Source of the DNA: Rhodospirillaceae bacterium
Lineage (GTDB): Bacteria; Pseudomonadota; Alphaproteobacteria; UBA8366
Length of the DNA stretch: 24,464 nt
Reading direction: 5' to 3'
NCBI GenBank assembly: GCA_002711555.1
Contig: PARQ01000027.1
Span: forward strand, 128,592-153,055
In this document: positions 1-7,500 of the stretch, one piece after another
Layout of the letters: every line of letters starts with the position of its first letter
Numbering within the stretch: the stretch's first letter is position 1
Program-made: the position numbers and the translations under genes
The notes under the pieces: generated by a model
Database searches by the model: none
What the model saw: the letters and a program-made list of their open reading frames with translations, nothing else
Told to the model about the DNA's origin: nothing

Positions 1-873
1 TTTTATGAAAGTGGCACTTGCCTTTGTGCTAATTTTATTCTCGGGCGTTATAGACCAAAGATCAATTCCATTAGCGGTTAGTTTTCCAGCGATTTGGAAC
101 GGTGAGGTGTCAAAGAGTGGAGCTCGAGCCTGAAATTGGAAGGTTTTTAACAATTGGCCCGGGTTTTTTTCTAGAGCTAATTCGGCTAAAAAGCTTGCGG
201 CTAATGGACCATGAACTACCAATCCTGGGTATCCTTCTACTTCTAATGCATATTTCCGGTCGTAGTGTATTCGATGAGTATTTAGAGTGCTGGATGAATA
301 ACGAAAGAGCATCACAGGGTCTGGAGTAATTGTTTTCTTAAAGTCACAGTCCAACGTGTTAGAAGGCGTCTCAATTGTACGTTCCACTTTTACAGAGCTT
401 GTTTTCGAAGGGTCTTCACGATAGACAATGTTTTGTAACTCGCTCAACGCTAGGTCACCATCTTTTCCAAAAAAATTTTGACGCACTTTACAAAAAATAA
501 GAACTCCAGAGCTTCCCTCCTTTAGGATGATATCCTCAATAACAGCTACTTTTTTATGCCTCTCACCAATAATTAATGGCTTCTCGTACTTGATGGATGA
601 TCCGGCAAACATTCGCCTTGGCAGAGGGACTGGTGGCATGAAAGCACCTCGGGCAGGGTGCCCGTCTGGACCAATTTCATCTTGATTTACCTTTGATTTG
701 AAGAAGAAATAGTGGCACATCGGCCCCATTGGTTCACCCTCTCTCGGGCGACATTCCCTATTTAGCAGTCCATAGTATTGGTGGATTGGCTGTTCGCAGG
801 AGCGTTCCTCCTGGGTTTCGGTCTTACCTATCCACGTCTTTAGATATTCTATATTTAAATCCCTATCGGTCAT
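1..873 (-). CDS. MaoC/FAS1-type acyl-CoA hydratase (mesaconyl-C4-CoA hydratase-like), 3' end outside window
   Basis: Reading the minus strand from ATG at 873 gives 291 open codons to the window edge with no stop, so the last residues are missing. Upstream is GAAGGG about six bases before the ATG, and an in-frame stop at 901-903 limits the start. The N-terminal half looks like the FAS1-like dehydratase N domain. Residues about 190-225 carry the hydratase-2 hot-dog motif: RYSSSTLNTHRIHYD, then GYPGLVVHGPL. This is the pattern of mesaconyl-C4-CoA hydratase and related (R)-specific hydratases, which add water across a 2-enoyl-CoA double bond in the cytoplasm. Family members are usually 280-300 aa, so only a few residues should be missing. 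It diverges from the racemase-type gene at 1010 across a 136-bp gap. The family is clear but the substrate is not. It is the only enoyl-CoA hydratase candidate in the window. Confidence 0.85.
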   Translation of the reverse strand, partial: MTDRDLNIEYLKTWIGKTETQEERSCEQPIHQYYGLLNRECRPREGEPMGPMCHYFFFKSKVNQDEIGPDGHPARGAFMPPVPLPRRMFAGSSIKYEKPLIIGERHKKVAVIEDIILKEGSSGVLIFCKVRQNFFGKDGDLALSELQNIVYREDPSKTSSVKVERTIETPSNTLDCDFKKTITPDPVMLFRYSSSTLNTHRIHYDRKYALEVEGYPGLVVHGPLAASFLAELALEKNPGQLLKTFQFQARAPLFDTSPFQIAGKLTANGIDLWSITPENKISTKASATFIK

Positions 874-1009
874 GTATATCCCTTCGATTACGGTACTTCC
901 TTAAACTTGAAGTGGTCCTATACCGCCATTCTTCACAACTTTAGCCGAGTAAGTTGCAATCGGCGTAATCTCTATTATCATGTCAATAAAATATCAAACG
1001 GGGTGTGAA

Positions 1010-2182
1010 ATGAAAATAACAGACGTGCGGGCATATGCGCTCGAAGTTCCAATGACAGAAAAAATTAGTGCGCCCATAGGCTTCCCTCGCGCTGAAGAGG
1101 TAGAAGGCGTAGTGTTCGCGGCTTATCGATCCACTCTAGTATTCGTAGACACGGATGAGGGAATTACTGGTGTAGGTGAGTGTATGACCCGTTTATCGGG
1201 TACAGCACTACGAGACATCTGCCTTACCCTAAAGCCGCTTCTCATTGGACGCGACCCCCGTGATGTAGAGCTTATTTGGGATATAATGTGGTGCACTATG
1301 TTAAATCGAGGTCATGTAATGGGGTTCTACCAAGAAGCGATGGCTGGCATAGACTGCGCTCTTTGGGATGTTTGGGGGAAACACGCAAAAGTTCCTGTAT
1401 GGCGATTGTTAGGGGGTGCTACCAATCCTAAACTTTGGTGTTACGCATCGTCACTTAGATTGCGTTCTATAGAAATTCTCCGTGATGAAATTGATATGCA
1501 TAAGGATAATGGCTTTAACAGTATGAAAATTAAAATTGGGAAAGATCCCATGGACTGGAGGGCAGAAATTAAGACTGTGGAGAAAATCCGTAAGCATGCA
1601 GGTGATGACATCATGCTAATGGCCGATGTTAACTGTAATTACGGCCACGATATGAAAACAGCACTTGAGGTTGGGCGCGCTCTTCATGAATTAGGCCTAT
1701 ACTGGTATGAAGAACCTCTTTATCCCGATGATATTGATGGATACGCTTATCTTCGTGACCATTTAGATATTCGGATTGCTTCTGGCGAGGCTGATTTCAA
1801 TAAGAATAGCTTCGCGCGGTTTTTGCGTCGGGATGCGCTCGACATAATTCAGCCGGATGCTGCTCGCACGGCCGGTATCACAGAAACCAGGAAGATTGCC
1901 GATATGGCTAATGCATTCCGTGTTCAATATGCTCCACATACAGGCTCATCCTCTAATATCATTATGACGGTGTCTATGCATCTTGCTATGTATGCAACCA
2001 ACTTTCTCATCTACGAATACATGCAAAGTAATTGGAACAAGACTCAAGAAAATCCTTTGCGTGATCAACTTTGCACTTTGCCCATAAAGGAATTCAAGGA
2101 CAGCCATATCATTATGGATGATGTCATTGGACTCGGTATTGAAATCAATATGGAAGTGGTTGAAAAATACGCGTTACCATAG
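1010..2182 (+). CDS. Mandelate racemase/muconate lactonizing enzyme family protein (enolase superfamily)
   Basis: Product of 390 aa from ATG 1010. An in-frame ATG at 980 would add ten residues, but MKITDVRAYALEVP is the usual N-terminus and the earlier ATG has no Shine-Dalgarno. The N-terminal capping domain is followed by the TIM barrel. Visible catalytic residues, numbered from 1010, are the KxK pair K173/K175 in SMKIKIG, metal ligands D206 (MADVN), E234 or E235 (YEEP) and E260 (ASGEAD), the D283/H310 dyad (QPDAARTAGIT and APHTG), and E336. KxK together with the Asp-His dyad is the mandelate-racemase subgroup pattern. It supports proton abstraction alpha to a carboxylate, either racemising a 2-hydroxy acid or dehydrating a sugar acid. 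The substrate is unknown. Its divergent MaoC-type neighbour and downstream acyl-CoA genes suggest a hydroxy-acid entering CoA metabolism (inference). Confidence 0.88.
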   Translation: MKITDVRAYALEVPMTEKISAPIGFPRAEEVEGVVFAAYRSTLVFVDTDEGITGVGECMTRLSGTALRDICLTLKPLLIGRDPRDVELIWDIMWCTMLNRGHVMGFYQEAMAGIDCALWDVWGKHAKVPVWRLLGGATNPKLWCYASSLRLRSIEILRDEIDMHKDNGFNSMKIKIGKDPMDWRAEIKTVEKIRKHAGDDIMLMADVNCNYGHDMKTALEVGRALHELGLYWYEEPLYPDDIDGYAYLRDHLDIRIASGEADFNKNSFARFLRRDALDIIQPDAARTAGITETRKIADMANAFRVQYAPHTGSSSNIIMTVSMHLAMYATNFLIYEYMQSNWNKTQENPLRDQLCTLPIKEFKDSHIIMDDVIGLGIEINMEVVEKYALP

Positions 2183-2411
2183 CTTTCAGATCATTAATAC
2201 ATAAATGGAGTGCCAGGTGTAAAAAGGGAGTTAAAAAGACAACCGACGGTGATTTGGATAACCAGACGATAGAAAAACTTTTTACTATTGCAGAGCTGTG
2301 TATCTCATCACTTTGTTTTATTTGGATCACACTGACCGCTGCGATCAACCTTGTAAAGACGTGTCACCCGCTAACTGAGAACGAAGAGATCCCAGCAGAA
2401 GAAATTATCAC

Positions 2412-2437
2412 AAACCAAACGAGTAGGCGTTTGGTTT
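2412..2437 (+). promoter_or_regulatory. Perfect 10-bp hairpin in the leader of the carboxyltransferase gene
   Basis: AAACCAAACG (2412-2421) and CGTTTGGTTT (2428-2437) are exact inverted copies around the six-base loop AGTAGG. The structure ends 12 bases before the GGGAG Shine-Dalgarno at 2450-2454 and 24 bases before the ATG at 2462. It has a short T-run on the 3' arm but no following U-tract, so it is not a typical terminator. It could be an operator palindrome or an RNA element acting on the carboxyltransferase transcript. The fold is visible; the function is inferred. Confidence 0.5.
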
Positions 2438-2461
2438 CATACGCAAATAGGGAGAATGGTA

Positions 2462-4003
2462 ATGTCCAGTTACGACGAGCCACTTAAGGAGCTTCAAAAA
2501 CGTAGGGAATTTGCCCTAGCAATGGGCAAGCCAGAAGCTCTCAGGAAGATGAAGGATGAAGGCTTGTTGAATGCCCGGGAGAGGTTAGACTACATCCTAG
2601 ATAACGACACATTTGTTGAAGTTGGCCAACTTGCCTTAGGTGCTCGCGAGGAGCATCGCCATCGGACGCCAGCTGATGGTAAAGTGGGAGGTTTTGGAAA
2701 GATAGACGGGCGAATGGTTGGTATTGTCTCAAATGATTTTGCCACCATGGGAGCATCCAGCGCCCTGAATAACCTAAAAAAAATGAAATACGTCAAAGAC
2801 CAAGGAACAAAACGTGGCTTCCCACTCCTATTTGTAGGCTCTTCATCCGGTTCACGCATGCCGGATCGCATGGGTGCGCCAGGCAGACTGATTATTGCGC
2901 AAGACCCTGCAGAGTACAGACGTTTGCGGAAAAGTCCGTGGGGGGTTGCGCAACTTGGGAGTTGTTATGGCTCTTCTACTTGGTATGCTTGCATGGCAGA
3001 TTATGTTGTCATGCGTAAAGGGGCAACAATGGCCGTTGCATCAAGTCGAGTTACATCGCTCGCAATTAACCAACCAGTTACGGACGAAGACCTTGGTGGT
3101 TGGCGCATGCACACGCGAGTAAGTGGTCTTGTAGATGAGGCTTTCAATACTGACGAAGAATGCCTTGATGCGCTTAAACGCTATTTGTCTTTTATGCCAA
3201 GTCACAGTGAGGAGGCACCACCCATTTCCCCAGTACCTAAGGGATCAGATGATCCAGTGGAGGGAATAATGGATATTGTTCCGAACGATCGCAAAAAAGT
3301 CTACAATATGCGGCATGTCATAGAGGTTTTAGCGGATAAAAACAGCCTTTTCGAAACAAAGCCATCTTGGGGCAAATCGGTTATAACTGCGCTCGGACGT
3401 TTGAATGGCCAAACCGTGGGGTTTTTAGGCAATAATCCCATGTACAAAGGTGGAGCTGCAGATCCAGATGGTTGTGCAAAGGCTACGGGTTTTTTGGTGC
3501 ATTGTGACAGCTTTAATATTCCTATTGTGATGTTGGTTGATGTGCCAGGTTTCCTAATTGGCGTTGAGGGTGAAAGAAAGGCGGCGCCTGGGAAAATAAT
3601 TAATTGGATGAATGCAATTTCGTTAACAACCGTCCCAAAGCTCACTGTTGTGCTCCGGAAAAGTTATGGGCAAGCATATATCAATATGGGGGGGAATAAA
3701 AACTCCGATGTTTTCGCGATGTGGCCTACAGCCGATGTGGGTTTTATGGATCCTGAGACGGGTGTAAACGTAGTTTTTGGGATCCGCAAAGAGGATGATC
3801 CAGAGGAATTTGAACGTTGCGTAGCAAAGCTATCGGAGGATGCTGCTCCATGGGAGGTTGCTGCTATGTTTGAAGCGCAGGACATTATTGATCCCCGTGA
3901 AACACGTAAATTTTTAATCAATATGCTCGAGGTGCAGCAACTTCGTATGACTAATGGGGTCGGAGAGCATCTTATGGCGACTTGGCCGACGAGTATCGTT
4001 TGA
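2462..4003 (+). CDS. Acyl-CoA carboxylase carboxyltransferase (beta) subunit, PccB/AccD-like
   Basis: Product of 513 aa from ATG 2462. An ATG two codons earlier lies only one base after the GGGAG Shine-Dalgarno, whereas 2462 is seven bases away. The protein has the two crotonase-like halves of biotin-dependent carboxyltransferases. The N half holds GGFGKIDGRMVGIVSND and the C half GGAADPDGCAKATGFL and LVDVPGFL. Such enzymes move CO2 from carboxybiotin to an acyl-CoA, or the reverse in decarboxylases. The usual oxyanion-hole sequences (GGAR and YGGAY in typical PccB) read SGSR (residues 129-132) and YGQAY (402-406), so substrate or activity may differ from propionyl-CoA carboxylase. No biotin carboxylase or biotin carrier gene is in the window. 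The TGA stop overlaps the next gene's ATG (TGATG), suggesting translational coupling to the acyl-CoA synthetase. Confidence 0.88.
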   Translation: MSSYDEPLKELQKRREFALAMGKPEALRKMKDEGLLNARERLDYILDNDTFVEVGQLALGAREEHRHRTPADGKVGGFGKIDGRMVGIVSNDFATMGASSALNNLKKMKYVKDQGTKRGFPLLFVGSSSGSRMPDRMGAPGRLIIAQDPAEYRRLRKSPWGVAQLGSCYGSSTWYACMADYVVMRKGATMAVASSRVTSLAINQPVTDEDLGGWRMHTRVSGLVDEAFNTDEECLDALKRYLSFMPSHSEEAPPISPVPKGSDDPVEGIMDIVPNDRKKVYNMRHVIEVLADKNSLFETKPSWGKSVITALGRLNGQTVGFLGNNPMYKGGAADPDGCAKATGFLVHCDSFNIPIVMLVDVPGFLIGVEGERKAAPGKIINWMNAISLTTVPKLTVVLRKSYGQAYINMGGNKNSDVFAMWPTADVGFMDPETGVNVVFGIRKEDDPEEFERCVAKLSEDAAPWEVAAMFEAQDIIDPRETRKFLINMLEVQQLRMTNGVGEHLMATWPTSIV

Positions 4004-6213
4004 TGTCTGAGCAGCGGGCTTTTCGAGAATTTCTCTCGGTTGCCCGTTCTCAGAAACGACTTGCACTAAGTGAGCACGCCGCGAAACTGTGCCTAAAATC
4101 ATACGGGGTCACGGTGCCCAATTCGGTGGTTGTTTCCACCGCCGATGAGGGTATGCGAGCATGTAAAAAGTTGAGCGCGCCTTTTGCTGTAAAAGGTATG
4201 TCGCCGGATATTTTGCACAAATCGGATGTTGGTGCCGTTAAGATATGTTTGAATGATGCTGCTGCTGTTGCTCAAGGAATCGCGGAAATCTCGACAATAC
4301 TTATTCGACATACTGATAAGATTGATGGATACTTAGTTGAGGAGATGGCGCTGCCTGGGCACGAAGTAATCATTGGTGGCATTCACGATCCCATTTTTGG
4401 GCCTCTTGTGATGGTAGGGATGGGTGGTGTTTTCGTGGAAATTTTTGAAGACATTGCTTTTGGTATTTGCCCGATTACTTTTGATGACGCTTGGCAGATG
4501 CTCGATATCCTCCAGTCCGCGCCCATCCTTGCCGGAGCTCGTGGTGCTGATGAGGCTGACCGGGAATCAATTATCTCTGCAATGCTAGCCATCGGTGGAG
4601 AGAATGGATTGTTGGTAAACCATGCAAATGAAATCTCTGAGATTGATATTAATCCGTTAATAGTTTCTAAAGTTGGTGCGGTTGCTGTGGATGCTCGAGT
4701 GGTCATCCACCGGGACAGTATCAGGTTACAGGAGGAAACTGTTTTGATGCCAAAAGAAATAGTGGCAGCAAAATTCAAGCCTTTGTTCGAACCACAAACG
4801 ATTGCTGTTGTGGGTGCTTCATCAAGTAAGCCTAACCGGCTTAACAATTACATGAAATGGGTGCGCGATTTCGGCTTTAAGGGCCAAATTTATCCCATTC
4901 ATCCTTCAGCAACATCAATTGATGGTGCTACAGCATACAAATCACTTGGTGATACGCCGATGCCGGTCGATTACGCTATGGTGGGTGTCCCTGCGGAAAA
5001 AGTTATTGGAGTGATTGAAAAAGGTGCTGGTAACTGTAAGTTTGCGCATGTAATAGCTGCGGGGTTCGGAGAAAAAGGAACGCCTGAGGGTAACAGGTTG
5101 CATGATGGGCTTGTAGCAGCTGCAAAGAGTGCGAATACACATATACTCGGACCAAATTGTAATGGTGGTCATTCACCGCGTGCTCCCTTTACCTACGTAA
5201 GCGGTATGGCTGCAGAGCTTGGAACAGTTGGCTGCATTTCTCAGAGCGGGGGCCTAGGAATTGATGTTCTTAGGCAGGGAGAGACAAAGGGCATACGTTT
5301 TAGTGGCTTAATGACTATTGGAAATGCTGTAGACATAGGTCCAACGGATCTACTTGAGTATTATCTTTGCGATCCATTTACCAAAGTTATCGGTATGTAT
5401 ATCGAGGGTTTGACGCAGGGGGAAAAATTCTTTGAGCTTCTGCGTCGAAATAATGGTAAGAAGCCTGTAGTACTGCTAAAGGGTGGACGCACGCATCTTG
5501 GTCAGCAAGCCGCAAAGTCACATACAGGTGCTCTAGCAGGAGATACAAAAGTATGGAGCGCGCTAGAGCGCCAAACCGGTGCTATTATGGTAGATACACT
5601 GGAGGAATACCTCGATGTTTTGCTAGCTTTTCAGATGATACCAATAAGACCTGAAAAACCCACCACCACTGCGGCAATTTTCGGTAATGGTGGCGGCACC
5701 AGCGTTTTGGCTGTTGATTACTTTGCTGACAAAGGCATTAGTGTCGACAGGTTCCACAAAAAAACTCAGAACGAGCTAGCTTCTCTCGGTCTGCCGCCGG
5801 GTTGCGCACTCAATAACCCCATTGATACCCCGGGTGGCAGCATACGGGTGGAGAATGGAGCAATGGCTGAACGTATAATGGAAATCGTTTATGCTAACGA
5901 GGAAATCCATGCATTCGTTATGCATCTCAATATTCCTGTTTTAATGCGACAGGTTGTTACGGGACAAGATTTACTCGAAAATTTGATGGATGGGGCGGAT
6001 AGAGTAGAGAGCAGGTACGCAGGGAAAACTCACTTTTTACTTGTTCTAAGATCTGATGGGAGAGCAGAAATGGATGATAAGAAACGCAGTGCGCGCGAAT
6101 GGGCTTTATCCAAAGGCTATCCGGTGTTTGATGAACTAACGAATGCGGGTAATGCTCTCGCAGCGATCAGTAAGCACGAGTTATTCTGTGCGCATCGACG
6201 AAAACGAGTGTAA
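4003..6213 (+). CDS. ADP-forming acyl-CoA synthetase, ATP-grasp domain first
   Basis: Product of 736 aa. ATG 4003 overlaps the carboxyltransferase stop. A TTG at 3982 is in frame but less likely. Domain order is ATP-grasp_5 (about 15-240), CoA-binding Rossmann (about 262-390, with AVVGASSSKPNR) and the succinyl-CoA-ligase-like domains (about 400-550 and beyond). H507 in KSHTGALAG matches the phosphorylated alpha-subunit His of archaeal acetyl-CoA synthetase (ADP-forming). H72 in SPDILHKSDVG matches the second His in its ATP-grasp subunit. Both are intact, so acid + ATP + CoA giving acyl-CoA + ADP + phosphate is expected, probably reversible. The acid is unknown. The carboxyltransferase neighbour suggests a shared acyl-CoA (inference). 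The domain order is the reverse of the paralogue at 12707. Confidence 0.9.
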   Translation: MSEQRAFREFLSVARSQKRLALSEHAAKLCLKSYGVTVPNSVVVSTADEGMRACKKLSAPFAVKGMSPDILHKSDVGAVKICLNDAAAVAQGIAEISTILIRHTDKIDGYLVEEMALPGHEVIIGGIHDPIFGPLVMVGMGGVFVEIFEDIAFGICPITFDDAWQMLDILQSAPILAGARGADEADRESIISAMLAIGGENGLLVNHANEISEIDINPLIVSKVGAVAVDARVVIHRDSIRLQEETVLMPKEIVAAKFKPLFEPQTIAVVGASSSKPNRLNNYMKWVRDFGFKGQIYPIHPSATSIDGATAYKSLGDTPMPVDYAMVGVPAEKVIGVIEKGAGNCKFAHVIAAGFGEKGTPEGNRLHDGLVAAAKSANTHILGPNCNGGHSPRAPFTYVSGMAAELGTVGCISQSGGLGIDVLRQGETKGIRFSGLMTIGNAVDIGPTDLLEYYLCDPFTKVIGMYIEGLTQGEKFFELLRRNNGKKPVVLLKGGRTHLGQQAAKSHTGALAGDTKVWSALERQTGAIMVDTLEEYLDVLLAFQMIPIRPEKPTTTAAIFGNGGGTSVLAVDYFADKGISVDRFHKKTQNELASLGLPPGCALNNPIDTPGGSIRVENGAMAERIMEIVYANEEIHAFVMHLNIPVLMRQVVTGQDLLENLMDGADRVESRYAGKTHFLLVLRSDGRAEMDDKKRSAREWALSKGYPVFDELTNAGNALAAISKHELFCAHRRKRV

Positions 6214-6277
6214 CCTGATGCTATCCTTGCAATTCGATCAAAAATCTAAATGAGGCTAAAGTTCTCTTAATATTGAA

Positions 6278-7366
6278 ATGAGTAATTCGAATTCATCACA
6301 GAGCACCGAGGCTCCTTCTTTACGGGAGTTTTATAGCGACGTTGAGGCAAACCCCGACGTTGATATGGACTCATTGCACGTCTTACCCCTTTCAATCGTG
6401 CCGTTTACAACATCTGGATTGAAACGTGCCCGAATGATCAAAAATGTACAACTTGATAGTGTTATAGAACTATTTAATGATAATTCATCCGGAAGCGGTC
6501 AAATAGAAGTAAGTAAAATTGGCACAGTATTTGATTTGAGTGAAGAAAAAGGATCTATAGACAAAACTATTATTGAACAATTATCAAAAATCAACAGTTA
6601 TGATATTTATACACTTAGAATAAACTTGAGAAAAATTTCTATACCAGTTGATCAAACAGATAACTTAAAGTTGTCAGAAGGTAAAAATAAAGAATTAGTG
6701 AAATATATGACTGAATTTACAAGACCTTTGATCAAAAATATTTACGGGAAACAAGAAAAAGAAATAAGTAGTGTTAATCAACTTATCGAAATGTTTAAGA
6801 ATCCTGATCAAGAGCTTGCATTGAAAAACTTGCGAGAACTCGCCGATGGTCTTCAAATGGATCTTATTGAAATCCCAAACTTTCTCGAGGACTATGGTGA
6901 TATTTTTCTCTCTTTAGCTTATTTCCAAGAATGCGCAGAAAAAATAATACCAAATGTAGAAGTATTTATAAATGAAATGGAAAAATTAAAAACAAATGAA
7001 CAACTAAAATTTGATAGAAATATTGTAAAAACATGTGAATACATGGATACCAACTTGAACTATATTACAGGTAATTTGACAAATCGTTTCGATAATTTTC
7101 AAAAACAATCAGAAGTGATGTGGAACGATATTACCCCAGATTCTTTTCGACGTGTAAAGGACATGATTGCGAGCCATCATTCTACCTTAGGAGGAGTTCT
7201 CTGTGGCTTGGCAGTTAAAATGGCCCGTTGGCAGGAGAAATTCGCCGACGGTCGGGGTGGACCTATGCAGAGAGCAGAATTTTTGATTTCCGAAATGAGG
7301 CAAGGTATTGAAAAAATTACAGATATTGAAAAGTCAGCACCAGATTTTTCTCAGATGCATCCGTAG
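6278..7366 (+). CDS. Hypothetical cytoplasmic protein with AT-rich interior
   Basis: Product of 362 aa. I do not recognise the family. There is no signal peptide, membrane span or known catalytic motif. It is mostly helical and charged. The N-terminal part (about residues 28-75, DSLHVLPLSIVPF onwards) and the C-terminal part (about 288-350, RRVKDMIASHHS to AEFLISEMRQG) look compact and conserved. The middle is rich in Lys, Asn and Ile. Base composition swings sharply: 6541-6600 has 14 G/C in 60, while 7201-7260 has 36 in 60. This may reflect a poorly constrained middle or a patch of foreign origin. No strong Shine-Dalgarno is seen before the ATG, and it follows the synthetase by 64 bases. The absence of frame breaks over 1 kb in such AT-rich DNA supports a real gene. 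Confidence 0.75.
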   Translation: MSNSNSSQSTEAPSLREFYSDVEANPDVDMDSLHVLPLSIVPFTTSGLKRARMIKNVQLDSVIELFNDNSSGSGQIEVSKIGTVFDLSEEKGSIDKTIIEQLSKINSYDIYTLRINLRKISIPVDQTDNLKLSEGKNKELVKYMTEFTRPLIKNIYGKQEKEISSVNQLIEMFKNPDQELALKNLRELADGLQMDLIEIPNFLEDYGDIFLSLAYFQECAEKIIPNVEVFINEMEKLKTNEQLKFDRNIVKTCEYMDTNLNYITGNLTNRFDNFQKQSEVMWNDITPDSFRRVKDMIASHHSTLGGVLCGLAVKMARWQEKFADGRGGPMQRAEFLISEMRQGIEKITDIEKSAPDFSQMHP

Positions 7367-7411
7367 CCCGTTGAGGTTCTTTACACGTTGGCAAATCAAT
7401 GTCTGGTCCTA

Positions 7412-7453
7412 AAATACGAAATCCGGGCGTTAGCGATAAAAATGTTCGTATTT
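7412..7453. repeat. 9-bp perfect inverted repeat upstream of the lipoprotein gene
   Basis: AAATACGAA (7412-7420) and TTCGTATTT (7445-7453) are exact inverted copies separated by 24 bases. They lie in the 134-bp gap between the AT-rich hypothetical gene and the lipoprotein gene, about 48 bases before the GTG start. This could be a regulator-binding site for the lipoprotein promoter or a weak transcript end. No T-run follows, so a terminator is less likely. Confidence 0.4.
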
Positions 7454-7500
7454 GTATCCGAAAAGGGTAACTTGACTCATCAAATTACTAGGACGGTATA

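Noticed and set aside
2254..2487. 77-codon plus-strand frame (TTG start) with one predicted membrane span, in the gap before the carboxyltransferase
   Set aside because: No Shine-Dalgarno, a rare start codon, a 26-base overlap into the carboxyltransferase, and it spans the hairpin at 2412-2437. It has no recognisable motif beyond a hydrophobic stretch. It may still be a real small membrane peptide, but support is too weak.
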